Shown: positions 1 through 12,685 of the stretch, piece after piece
How positions within the stretch are numbered: position 1 is the stretch's first letter
How the letters are laid out: every line of letters begins with the position of its first letter
Assembly (NCBI RefSeq): GCF_001522545.3
Contig: NC_031781.1
Span: forward strand, 12,969,706 to 13,033,705
Origin: Parus major
Lineage: Eukaryota > Chordata > Aves > Passeriformes > Paridae
DNA: 64,000 bases
Direction: 5' to 3'
The notes under the pieces: model-generated
What the model was told of the DNA's origin: nothing
The model's database searches: none
Seen by the model: only the letters and a program-made list of their open reading frames with translations
Translations under genes and position numbers: made by a program

Positions 1-3000
1 TATTTAAATTTGGAATAATATTTGATCTGCTATGCTATTAATGTTGTTCCTGTTAAAAAAAACCCTCTACAAATATAAAGGAATAAGTGTGATTAATGCA
101 AGCAATATGAAGTTGAAAGTGATATAATCTATTTGGACTGCAATTTACTTCTGTGCAAGTTTAGATGCTGAATCTGGCTAGAAAAACTTCCTAGTTTGTA
201 AAAGCAGAATAGCACATTGCCCTGCATTTATCTCTTCCTTTGGAATACTCTTCCCTTAAGTTTATCTGGGTGATAGAAAGGGATTAGTAATTATCACAGA
301 ATGATCTTCTGGGATTTAAAATTCATAGTTTTGTACATCAGAGGTTTGGTTTCTTTTCATTGAAGGGATTTCAAAATCTACATCAAAAATATTTTAATGA
401 TGTTTAAGGTGTATATATGTATGCCTTTTCATATATCCTCACAGAGGAAATCTCCAGCATTTCATTTTTCTTGAAAATTATTTTTAATTGATAAAAATGT
501 ATGTGAGGTTTATAAAATAGAAAACACAACTACTTGTGTGGTGACACTTCCTGAAAACTGCTCAGAGAGAGATCTTGTTCACATGAGTTTCAGAGTTCCA
601 AAAAACATATTTATGTACTTCCATGTAGGACAGAGCATTGGGCCATGCCTGTGAGGTTACTCTGGTTACAGATGCTGCAGAAAGACAAGAGTGCTGTAGA
701 TCAGGGCTTGGTGCTCCAGCATTCAGAAGACCCTCCCTGATCCCTTGGGCTCTGAATGCTGCCCATCCCACCTGCTCACACAAAGCCAGGATTCGCAAAA
801 GACCCTCTGTGCTGAAATCTCATTTAAATCTTTCCGTGTGGTGCTTGGGGCTGGATGCAGCTTTCACTGCTGTTGTTGGCTTCCTTGGTGCTGTTGAATG
901 AGCCAGAACAAGAACCCTGGGTCATAGGGGCCTTGCAAGGGTCCCTGTTAACATCTGGAATTGAACATGGAAGGAAATTGCAAGCCCATAGAGGCTCTGG
1001 AGAACAGCTGGAACGTGTTTCCCATAGTTAAAAGGGTATCATTATCTTGAAATACAATCAAATTAAATAAAAACTGGCCTAAAAGTCTTTTATTATTTCT
1101 AACCTTGGTTGTCCTGCCATTATTTGTTTTACAGCCATGATTTATGAAAGAATGAGGTGTTATCACCAAATTGCTTGTACTTCATGTGGGTGTTACAGAT
1201 CCCAGCCAGATGCCGATGATAAAGCCAAAGAAATTTTCCTTTTATCTTTTTTAGCATTAGTGAACCTGGATGCTGTTTGGGACAGGAGTGGTTGGGGCCC
1301 TCTAAAGTTAAAGCTTTATGTCCTTGTGACATTGGTGAAGGAAGCTCTTGGCTCTGAGATGAGGCTGCAGTGATTACCCACATCCTTGGAAGTCTGCAAG
1401 GGAAGACTGACCTGGGCCTGACTTGTGCCTTGCAGACTCCAAAGTATGAGGCTGTTTACCACTTGAGGATGTGTTGTGCAATGTGAATCTGGCAAAAAAG
1501 CCCTGTTAGCATAGGAACATGAACCCCTTCATCCTCAGCTTTGGCAGAGATTCACATGGGAGCATTTCGGGGTGAAGCCTTTCCTAGCTCAGCACTTCCA
1601 TTCACATTTTATTTGTGTATCAGTTAAGAAGCTACCTTTTATGAGACCCTTTAAATATCCCTGTGAAGAAGTACTGACTGTTTATGAAGGCTGGAAATGT
1701 TGCAGTCTCTGGTAATCCTCTCTAATGTCACCAAAATGTCCTGGAACTCCTGCAGGCACTGGGAATCCCTGTGGGGTCTGTGTTGGACAGGCAGGAACAG
1801 GGACACTGCTGCTCTGGAAAGGTTTGCATGTGTTAACCTGGCAAAGAAAGCTCAGGATATTCAGCTGTAAGGACTTGTGTTAAAAACTGAATTAATATGT
1901 TGTCATACAGATTAGAATGCAAAAAACACACAGCCAGATCTCTAATGTCTTTTCTTTACTGTGCACATTTAATAGCAATTATTTTATGAAGATAGTAGAT
2001 GGTAAATATTTATAAACAAAACAGGCACACAGTGGGACCACAGTGAATAAATAGCTATAATATCAAAGTCCTGTTTCAGAATAACATACAATTGCATTCC
2101 TCACTGTGATCAATAGTTCCCTTTCACTTTCACAGAGAGTTATATAGTTGTCAGTGTTCCAGTGGGTGACACTGGATATGTTCTGGCTAAATTTTTGTTT
2201 AATATCAAGGTAGTATTCTTGTTCCATGCATAAAAGCAAGTAATCTCGAAATATAGATCTTTTTTGGGTATAATAATTACTGCTTCTTCGCCAACTGTAA
2301 GAGCAATTAAGCCCCAACTAATGAGCAGTCTTCTACACTATAGTTATTATGCTCTATCTTAATAATACTTATCTCATCAAATAGCTTTCTTCCTTTGGAA
2401 AAGAAGTGTCTAAATTCATTACACATTTTACAGCTACTGGTCAGAAGAGATTAATCCTTTTATCTTTTAAGGCAATTTTAGTTTCCTTCTGTTCTCAGGT
2501 GCATTTGGTTCTGTTTACATTTTTTACCCTCTTTAATTTGTCTTCTCTGGCCACCTTAGAACATAAATGTGCTTTACCTGCAGGGCTGGAGCTGGGGCTT
2601 TCATCTGAAATAATGACTTAATGCCAGGCAAGGCAGATGTCCAGCTCTAGGGGCAGATGCCTGTAAAATGTGAATTTCATTCTTTGCCTTTTATTCTAAC
2701 AAATTTTGAGAACTAGCTTTTGGTAGGTTGGGGGCTTTTAGTATTCCTTTTTCTAATAATTTAAACACCATATTTTGAAACATCTAAGCAGTGGCCACCA
2801 AAGTAGAAAGGAGCCTTTCACTGTGTGGTTCAGTGGGGAGCAGCTTGGAATAGAAATGGCCCTGAGGGGTGAGGCAGCATTGCCAGGTCAGGGAGTTTTA
2901 TTGTTGGTCTCACAGTATTTGGTGTTCTTCTTGAAGCCACAGCTGCTGGAGTCTTCTAATGAGAGGAAAATTCATCAGCTTCCATGTAAAAAGGCATCAG

Positions 3001-3689
3001 TGGTAATGGGAGAGGAATGTCTGTTCCAGGTATTCCTGACTGGGGGGGAGAAAGTCACGTAAGAAGACCCCCAGAATGCTGTGGTCATATTTTTGTAATT
3101 AAATATCATCTTTTGGAGATGAAATGCATAGTTAGATTGGGAATGCTGTAAACAGAGAGTCAAGGTCTTCATCCAAGGTGATCCCTTTTCTTTTCCCAAT
3201 GTGTTGCTGCAGCCTCTGTGCAGCACCATGGCTCTGTGACATATGGGCTGAGAGGAAAAGTCCCTGCAGGGTAGTTTTAACACACCATTTTTTAATTTTT
3301 TAGGTTGGTTTGTTTCTTTGTTTGTTTTTATTTCAGAAGCAAACACATCTTCTCATAGGGGTTGAGAAAAATTAATCCTAATGCTTTGTTGAACCATGTT
3401 GCCAGGATCATAGTCAGGGCTAAGTCAAGGTAGAGATACGAGAGAAATTGAAGCAAATCCTATGGTTACTTAATTTTCCTTTTAAAAATTCTTAACAGTT
3501 TGGAACTGAATTTGTAGAAGCATTATTAAATAAACTCTGGCTGTGGCATGTTTGCTTTAGGAGCTTGTTTAGCAAAGCACTTTAGTAAATACATAATGTG
3601 AAGCCCATGAATGATATTATATGTGTGCAATGGATAGAGCACACAAGTGAGTGCTCAGTGTCCAAGCTATGAGGAGCCCTTGAACTGGA

Positions 3690-3795
3690 ACTGTTCACAC
3701 AATTAAAGTTAAACATTTGCTGAAAAGACATTGGATTATTCAGCTATTTAAAGTAAAGCATGTGCTTAAGTACTTTGCTGAATCAGAGCCTATAA
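3690..3795. repeat. Old amniote/sauropsid interspersed repeat (palindrome-type), degraded
   Basis: The segment contains a TTAAAGTTAAACATTTGCT-like motif and, further on, AAAGCATGTGCTTAAGTACT followed by TTGCTGAATCAGAGCC. This order resembles a family seen repeatedly in reptile and bird genomes: 'taaagttaagcatgtgcttaagtgctttgctgaatcggggcc', usually forming a long imperfect palindrome. Only one arm is well kept here. I do not assign a family name. Confidence 0.45.
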
Positions 3796-4984
3796 AAAGA
3801 AGTGTTCACAAAAACATGTGAATGCTGAAAATGGAAACTAATGTCTAGTTAGCTGATATTGTGTGGCTACACAAGTGAGCTAAAGCTGGGTGCGAGACCA
3901 CTCTTGGCTGGGTTAGCTCTGTGCATCTCACATCCAAGCTGTGAGCTTTACTCAGGAGTGTTTGTGCTGGCTGCCTGGGGTGAGTAAAACTGAGTCTATT
4001 CTAGGGCAATAAATCCACTGCTTAGTTTGCAAGTCATCATACCAGGAGCATTATGCTACATGATATGCGTGCTGTAAAATTCAAGGCTTCTCTGAACCAC
4101 TTAATCGAGGCATAAAGTGGAGCTGTGAGGTAAACTCTGGAGGCTGAGTGTGAGTAAAGATCAATAAGATGTGTCTCAATAACTCTTAAATTAATAAACT
4201 TCTACTACTGATTTACTAGCTTCTTGGTGTTAGTGGAATTATAAGTGGTTACATCCAGAATTTACTTCAGAATAAGCCCTGCTTGCTTTTTTGCTGCTGT
4301 GAAAACCTGAAAAGACCAGTGAGACCAGAAGTAAAAGACAGCTAGTATCAGTCACTGATAGTTAAAAAGAGACATAAAAGTGTTGGTGCAAGCACTCTCA
4401 CGAAGTTTAAGTATTTGCATGTGCTTCTGTCCCTTAGAAAATTATCTCCTCCCAAAGGTTGTGTTTCTGAGAGCAGGAGCTTGTACAGGACATCACAACT
4501 GAGGAAGAAACAGAGTGCTGTATGTGCTTTTAAAACAGTTGTTGAAAAAGACTTGGAAAAGATACAAATAAATCCTATTTTGCCAGAAAAAAAAACAACA
4601 AACACCACCTTTTTTAATGTTAGATAGTATGAAGTTTGTAGGTGTCATCTAGAGCGTAGGTGTCATCCCCATTCTGAGAGAAACAGCAATCCATGGGTTT
4701 TCATTTGCTTATAAAGACAGTGGAAGTGGCTCTGAGCCAAGCACTGAAAGGTGTTTGGCCTTGGGACACCGAGTGGATCCATGTGTATTAGCCCAGCTCC
4801 TGGTATTGATGGGTCTGGTTTCTTTTGTCATTTCCCCTGGATTAGATTCTCCTTTATATTTGTCAATAAAGTCAGGTACTCTGGAGTACTGCCAGGATCA
4901 GTTGCTCAAAGGTAGTGAGACCAACCAAAACAAATCAGGGGAGATTGAAAAAAGAAAATACCATTTACATTCTGGGTCCTGGAC

Positions 4985-5019
4985 TTTTTTTTTTTTTTCT
5001 GTGTGTGTGTGTGTGTGTT
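4985..5019. repeat. Poly-T run followed by (TG)9 microsatellite
   Basis: Fourteen T residues (4985-4998), then a CT step and nine TG units (5000-5018). This is a compound microsatellite in intron sequence, probably length-polymorphic. Confidence 0.97.
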
Positions 5020-8019
5020 CCCAGATTTTCCTCTGAAACCACAGAGCCTGGAAAGTTTCTAGTTTAAAATGCTGAACATAATTCATTCTCAAGAGACCAA
5101 GACTTCAGTCTCTCGAGTCCACCAACTATGGCCTTAATAAAGTCATTAAATTGCTTAAGACATGCTCTGTAATTGGGAAGGCTGTGTTTAATTATATATT
5201 TTGGTCCTTGTTCCCAAATACTGCTTCTGCTCTTGCCTTAAAATACTTTGAATACTGCTAACTTATTCCTATGTGTTTGTACTGGAAAGAAATTCCAGTC
5301 ATGGATTGAAATCTATTTTGTATTTTACTTCGAGCAAAATAAAACCAGAAAGTCTGTCTGCTCCTCAAAAGGCTCCTCCTGAATTCAGTGTAAGGTCACA
5401 GATACCACAGGAATACAAACAAGTGCAGCAGAGCATTGCCCAGCATAGAAGGAATTGATCTTGTCTCCACAGTGAGCCAGCCAGCATCTGGGTTTTTGTA
5501 GATGGAACTAATAATAAGGGTTGACCTGAAAGAAAATGGTAACTTTTTTGAATATTTGTGTGTGGTACTGAGGCTGGATCTGTTGATCTGTTTTTCCTCC
5601 CTCCATTGCTTTTTGGATGCAAGTTCACTGCCAAATTCCAGCAGAGCTGAAAGAAGGAATCTAGGCTTTTAGAGGATATCTGTGATTTAGCAGAGACAGG
5701 ATTCCTTTACACATCTCTGATCCAAGAAATATCCTCTAATTAAGGCAGTGGAGGGCTCTGTTTGGGTCTATTCAGTGTTCTCATTGAATCTCCAGCCTGG
5801 CTGACTTCTGTGAATGATAGTTCTGGGCAGTGTGTGACCTTCCCTCTGGAGAAAAGCTGTCCAGCACGACTGCCTTTACTGATGCAGTGTCTGGACTGAG
5901 AAGTCTGCATCTCCATCAAGGGAAGATGCTGTGTCCTGGACATCACCTGCAGCCTGCCACTGGAAGGCAAATAAGGACCAGGCTGGACACCTGGTGAGCT
6001 GCTGTAAGAAGTAAACTGCAGATTGAAACTAGGAAAGCAATTAAACATGGGAACAACCTTTAAAAAACAAAACTAAAAAGCCACACGCAATGACTACTCA
6101 AGATTTCAGTGCTTCACTACTTGATACCTTTCTGAACAAGGTGAAAACTGTTTTTAAGGCTCTGTGAGGTGACTTTATGAAGTGTAGTGACTCATGCCTG
6201 TCATGTCAATATGTGTTATCCAACTGTTTCTTCTGGCATAAAAACCTGTTAGTTTTTACTGATACTGTAAGAGTGGAAAACCAAACAAAATCTGAGATTC
6301 CTTCCCCTGGAACAGAGCAAGCTTCAGCAGTCTTTTGGAAATATAACAAGAGTTTCCTTGATTAAGTGAACTGTTTACAGACTTGGGTAACTATCAAGGG
6401 TGCCAGAGGTTAAGTGAGATAATTTATTTTTGATGAAAATCAGAAAAAACAAAGTCTGGTTTCTATTCTGTGCATTAATATGCCAGTTAAGCAACTGGAA
6501 ATACTGTTCAAGGAACATCTAGTTTGTAAATGAATAAGGATTTCAGGTCTGGAGTAGAGAATCTGTACAAACTGCAGCAAAGGCTGCTCTGTTGGAGTGT
6601 GTGGTTTTGCATAACAGGTGAACTGAAAATGATGGGTATGACAGGAGCTATATTTAAATGAGCCGACTTGAAAGCAGTGCAAGAATAGAGGAAAATGATA
6701 TACACAAATCACAGTGAATTCTGTCCTCCGCAGATCTATTTCTTTTGTCCCAAGCAAAAATTGCTGTGATGGAACATGAAGAACTAACTTTTGTGACTGA
6801 ATGAGTTGAAACAACAGTCTGAGTTTGGCAAAGGTACATGCCTTGTGGCATGTGAAGGGGAAAGAAACAAATGTCTTCTGCAAAAAACTGAGGAAAAGAG
6901 CAGTTTCATTTTCCAGGAGTTCAGAGGGTTTTTTGAGATTTTTTTCTTTATGTAGAAGGAATCACAATTTCCAGTGTTTTAGTTCTGTACAGTCATTGAA
7001 TTTCTGAAAGGTCAAAGTTGGAATGAAAAATACTGTGAATGGGTCTTAATACAACCAAGTTTCTGGGGTTTTTTCCAAGTGTTTTTGTGTATATTTTGGA
7101 GTTTCAGCTACTATTGGCTTAAAGGACCAGGAGAGAGAGAACAAGTGATGTTGTTTTGTACAGCACTGGCTGGACTGCAGCAGCATGGTGTGAGGATCTT
7201 GTGCTTCCCAGCCTCTGGTACTAGAAAAATGTTGTGGTGATTAAAATTGTAGTTTAGGGTATGTTCAATCAGAGGAGAGCCCCACAAGGCTGTGGTGTTT
7301 TTGTATTCTCAGGGGAAATTCCTGGTGTTTTCCAACTCAGTGCCAGTCTTGTCACACCAGTGACACCAGCCCAGCACCCCCTCACTGCTTCCATCCTAAG
7401 CCACCATCTCTTGGTACCTTAACCTTAAATGCATCAGGAACTTTACTCCAGTTCTACTTCTTGACATTACTGAGATGACTTAAATATTTCAAGTCATGTT
7501 CTTTGGTGGACTCATTAGGTGGGGCATACAGTAGATTAAATTTTTTTATTTAGGGATTTTTCACTGCCATTTCTCTAGGCTGAAATGCACTCGTGCTTTA
7601 AATAGCAATTTACCTTTTTTTTAAATTTGCTGTAAAAGTCGCAATGTGCTGGTTTTCCCTTCTTCCAGACACCTGTAATCTCAGCTATGCTGCATTGAAT
7701 TGAATCTCCTTTTTGCATTGTTTGGGTTTTTTCCTCCTTTTTTTTTTTTATACCATGTGAATCCTGTGTCTTTCCTTGTTACATCAGGCTTCCACAAGGG
7801 ACAGCCAGGTTGATCTCCAAGCTCGTCCTTTCGGTGAGCATCTACTGCTTACCAGGTTTGCCCCCTAAAGAAATTTCTTAGGTGTTGAGCAAAAAATGAT
7901 AAAGATGATGGCTTTTTCTGTTGCCTCACAAGAAGCTCCTGCTGGGATGGGCAGTGTGCTGTCTGTTAGCATTGTATCAGAAAGAGCTGCATTTTTCCTA
8001 AGTAGAGCTTTGTTATGAA

Positions 8020-8430
8020 GTTCATTTGACTGAAAATATTTTGCATGCTTAACTACCTGCTGGTGAATTTTTCTATGCCAAGTAATGTGTCAGGAGCTAG
8101 CAGAGCATAGTAAGTTAATTACTTGTGTGCATACTGTGAAGGAAAAGCAAACAGCAAGGCACCGGTGATACGAAGAATGAGACTTCATTTCAGTCACCAG
8201 AGATTGTGTTGTTAATGAATCCACTCAATCAGCGGGGAATTGGTAATGTAGATAAGCCCAGGTATGGCTGTGTACTGATAGGAAGATTAGTCCCTCAACC
8301 AAAACATTGTTTTTAGTGAGAGTTTGCTAATATTGACTAGTTTTTCAAAAGCACCGGTGAGATAAAGTAACAGCCTGAATAATTATGGCTGTCTCGAAAA
8401 GACATGATGACGCTGATGATCTTCTAATGT
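8020..8430. promoter_or_regulatory. Candidate conserved noncoding block in the upstream intron
   Basis: An AT-rich, repeat-free stretch with many homeodomain-type TAAT/ATTA cores. It also holds an unusual number of CpGs for such sequence, including the 8-bp palindrome CACCGGTG at 8160-8167 and again at 8352-8359. This is the texture of conserved intronic enhancers, but conservation itself cannot be seen from one sequence. Treat as a hypothesis. Confidence 0.25.
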
Positions 8431-9190
8431 GCTCTGCAGACACCTTATAAATCTTGTATCTTACAGATTTCACAGTCAAGTGACACACTCCAGATTCCAT
8501 TTTATGCTATGTGTCACCACGGGCTGCCCCAGCACTGCTGTGACCACAGAGCACGGGGAGACGTGTTCAGGGGTGTGGGAACACCTGCCTTGCTGCCAAG
8601 GCAATCCTTGGTGGCAGCAAGTGAAGATGCTCCCATGGGAGGCACAGGAGCTGTGGGAGCTGCAGGCAGTGATGTGCAGGAACAGGTGATGCCCTTACAT
8701 TGCCCTCAGGAGAGTTTGTCCTGGGAACAGCTGCATCCCAAAGCCTGCAAGCTGCACTCTGGGGTGACTGTCCCTAAATGAGCATAAATGGTGCTGGAGG
8801 GAAGAAATTTTATCCCAGCTAGGCTGTCTTTTGGGGTCTTTTATTTAACTTGGTGTTTGAATGTGCACCACAGGTACTGTGGGAGAATCTCCTGCTCACC
8901 CTGACTCCATCCATCAGAGCAGTTCTTGGCTGCCAGCTCTCTGCAGCAGCTGGTTTTCCCCCAAAGTGGCTGCTCAGGTGTTTGTGTGCATTTCCCTGCC
9001 AAAGGGTAGTGCTGGCAGAAGGGAAGGGTCTGGGGCAGGAGAGGGGCTGCTGCCAGTGCCCTCCTCCAGCACTGATAGATTACTACCTAAAACTTGTCTG
9101 GAGAGAAGGGGTACAAGTGAATAAGATCCACATTAGGAACATTAGATCCCTAATATATATTATATTTTCTAGTTTTTTATGGTTCATGAC

Positions 9191-9262
9191 TTTGATTTGT
9201 TGGGTTTTCTGGCTTTGTTTGGTTTTTGGGGTTTTTTTGTTTCGGTTTTTTTTTTTGGTGGA
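9191..9262. repeat. T/G-rich low-complexity tract
   Basis: About 70 bp composed almost entirely of T and G, in TTTGG, GGGTTTT and T-run blocks. It creates a hydrophobic-looking open frame that should not be read as coding. Confidence 0.85.
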
Positions 9263-10164
9263 TTTGTTTATTCATTTTTTCCTGCCTCTGGATTTTCCTG
9301 TTGGAAAGCTAAAGCTGGTTTGCAACAGTTTAAGCCATGTAGTGTAACATACTGGAAATGACAGATAGAGAATAAAAATGAGACAACTGCTTGTAAATGT
9401 TCTCTGTCAGCCACAGAAGCAGTGCCTTCTGATGCAGTACCTCAGGCTGGACACTATGGCTGCTTATTGTCTTCCTATTCATTCCTCTTAAATTAATGGT
9501 AGAAACATAGACTGAATGTTAATAGAAGTTGAGGGCAGGGTTCATGATGTGTCATTAAGTAAAAGCTAGCAATCTCCCATCAGCTCTCCTGGGAGCTGTT
9601 TTACTGGTGAATATTAGTGAAAGGGACAGCTGGATTGAGAAGGCTGTTGGAACAGAGATGCCATTAAGAACTTGGTTGAGCAAAAGTTGATTTTCACCTA
9701 AAAAGGCAATATCGTGGCAAAGCCAGTATTTGTTGAGATTTGATGAGTGATTTTGGGTACTGTAGGATTTTCTGTGATGTGATTAAACTATGAGGTCCTA
9801 ATCTGGTGGCTGTCTCTGGTCAGGTTAGGATCAACAAGGGGTTTTGAAACGCTGAGGGTGACATATTTCAACAACAGATAATTGTATCTTCCTGGCTTTA
9901 TTTTCTAAATCCACGCTCTGCTTAGGACACTTATGTTTTTTCTAAATCTCAGCCAAAGCAACAAATAAAAATCATTTTTGTAGTAGATTTCCTTTGAAAT
10001 GATGAGTACTTTCAGCAGTGCCTCTGGATAGGCTTTATTGATATCAGCCCTCCCTCCCTTTATTCCCTTTCTATATTGCTCTGTGCTCTCTGTGGGTCTT
10101 TTATTAACTTGCATCCTGCAAAAATTCAATAAAAATATACAGCTTTTTCCTGTCTTTCCTCCTC

Positions 10165-10180
10165 TTTTTTTTTTTTTTTT
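10165..10180. repeat. T16 mononucleotide run
   Basis: Sixteen consecutive T residues, preceded by a pyrimidine-rich stretch and followed by CATGCTGG. I see no accompanying element on either side. Confidence 0.97.
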
Positions 10181-12674
10181 CATGCTGGCTTTCAGAGACA
10201 GAGCTCTGGGGAGGGCTTCTTTGGTTAGTTACAAGGAACAGATGGGAATTAAGAAAAGGTACTTTCTGTTCCTGTACCCACCCAAATTGGAGGTAATTAA
10301 GTTACAGTGATGCATCATTTACGTTAGCAGTTTCTTTGGTGAGATCAAGCCTATTAAGGGTACATGTGAGAAGTAAAAGGACTCAAGTCTGTGGTGCTTT
10401 GAGAAGTAACTGGAACTGGGTTTTTTCTAAATGTGTTTGCAGGTACCCTGGCACCGAGATCTGTAGTGGGACAGTTGAGTCTTGCACAACTTTTTATCTC
10501 CACAGCTCTCTTCAGGTTCTGAGCAATCCTTGCATCTGCTCTGATGAGACAGGTGAACTTCTCCCTTTGTAGAGGAGGGGGGATATGAAATGTGAAATGG
10601 AGCGTGTAGCTCCTGGTGGTAGGAAGGAGACAGAGAAGCAAGATGGGAATTTTAGATTTCCTGACGTAAATGTCGTGGCTTATTACTGTCACTGTCATTC
10701 AGTGTTGATGTCTGAGCCCCTGGGCAGGTTCAGCAGCATGGGAGTATTGATGCTTCAGCAGGGTCCCAGTCAAGCCCTCAAACAACCCATGATCTCTGGT
10801 TCAAAAACCACAAATGGCTTCCTGAGCCCATCATGTCTGTTCTTGCACATTTTCTTCTTGCCTCACTACTCCTGCAGCCTGAGGTCCGTCTCCCACAGTT
10901 TCAGCTCAGCAAATGCTCCCAGGCTGCTCCCCAGTTTCAACTCCTGATCCTCTGGGGACTTCCACCTGCAGTGCAGTGGTAACATCACAGGCACAGAGTG
11001 GCGAGCTGGCTGCTTGTCTTCTGGCTTTTGCCTTCTCTGGGTGTTGGCAGTGGCGGCTGTAATTAGCACTGAGCCAAATTCAGGTCCTCTTGCTTCCTTT
11101 TCTTTCAACAAAGTCTGGCTGAAGCCCCTGAAGCCTCCTCTGCATTCAACAACTCTTGGGTGGGAAAGTTTCTTGCTGAGTTTCTTCCTCTTGTTTGCTC
11201 AGATTTATTTTCTCAGAGCTTTGTTCACGCTGTGCTTTCTCCTTGGAGTAGTGCAGATGGAGCCGTGGTTTACATCAACATTATATGAGCTTATGCTTTC
11301 TCAAATGTTTAATTCTGTGAAACACCAGACCAGTTTCTTCTTTTATCTTTGCTCCCTGGAAGAAATGACGTTTCTCATGGGAAGGTTGATCACCTTTCTG
11401 GTGTGTTAGTGCCAGCTCTGGAAGATGGCCTTGGAGAAGAAAGCATGAAGCAAGGTGTTACAGACAAGGGGAGGTTAGCCCAGAGGGATGCATCTGTTCA
11501 AGCTTGAGATGTTTTATATTCTGTTTGTCTTAGGTTGTTCAGTTTAAGCTTTTTGAGGCAGCAGCTGTTTGCTAGTGAGGTTTGGAAGAATGGAGCCCCT
11601 CTTCCTTCTGCTGCATTGGGGCACTGCAGCAATGTACATCTTCCTCCTGTCAAGGTCCATCATTATACAGCTACTGCCCTGTAAATGAAAAAAAAAGGAC
11701 AGTTGAAAAGGGAGACCCTTCTCCAGAGAACCTTGGCCTGGATGTGACCTGTCCAATGCACCCATTACTGAAACCTTGTCTTCCTCCCAACAACACAAAG
11801 TGCTCTCACTGAGCTACTGCATTGATTCATAATGCATCTTCATTCTGTAATCTCCATTAGGATTTATACTTCTTAAAATTATATTCAGGAAAAAATCTAT
11901 TTTTATGTCTGTCCCTAGTCTTCTTAGAGCTTTACTGAACTAGTTTAGGAATAGAAGAAAGTTAATTTACGATGCCTTCATATAAATTAATCTTCTGTTT
12001 TTTCCTTATATTGTAAGTTATCACCTCGTTCATTATATGCAGCTCAGGGTGAGCAGTTTTTAAAAGGCCTCTGACAGTTATGAAATGAATGGTGTGAGAT
12101 GTCAAATACATTTATTAAAAATGTAGAAAATTATAAAAAACAGAGGATGTAGATATACATTGTCTCAGTCACTTGCCACCAGCAGGCACTTTCAATACCA
12201 CAATTTATCCTCCCACTCACTGAGTTCTGCATAATAATTTCATGGATATTGTTGTGCTCTGTGCTCAATATAAATAATTTTGAAATATTAGTTGTAAAAT
12301 TCAACAGGTCATTGGGGAAGTCTGTCTAGAGTTTATTGTGTGAGACACCCCTGAAAAAGCCCCAAACAATTTTGCCAGCACAGCTAAACTTAGTACCATT
12401 TTCACTTTTGTGTGGTGGTAAATTATTCAGCTCACAAATGCTAAAACTTGAAATGTTTATGGAGAAGACTTGTTTTAGTAATTACACTTACTCCACTTTC
12501 TTGTGATCTTCCTGCAGTGTTAGTCCTAAGGTCCTGGTGTTTCCTAATGCTGGATATTTATCATATATTTGTGCCACTGGCAGGTTGATAGGTACAGTGG
12601 GAGCTTCATACAAGATTCAGGGCAGCTTCATACTTCTTTGAGGAACAAAATTTGGATGCAGAAAGTCTGTATAT

Positions 12675-12685
12675 GGGGGGGGGGG
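12675..12685. repeat. G11 mononucleotide run
   Basis: Eleven consecutive G residues in AT-rich surroundings. Isolated poly-G runs of this length are prone to sequencing and assembly error, so the exact length is uncertain. Confidence 0.95.

Noticed and set aside
6440..6883. Minus-strand open frame of about 147 codons
   Set aside because: No known domain, and alternative frames across the same DNA are equally open.
8850..9347. Plus-strand open frame of about 165 codons with a hydrophobic C-terminus
   Set aside because: The hydrophobic part comes from the T/G-rich low-complexity tract at 9191-9262. The rest resembles nothing known to me.
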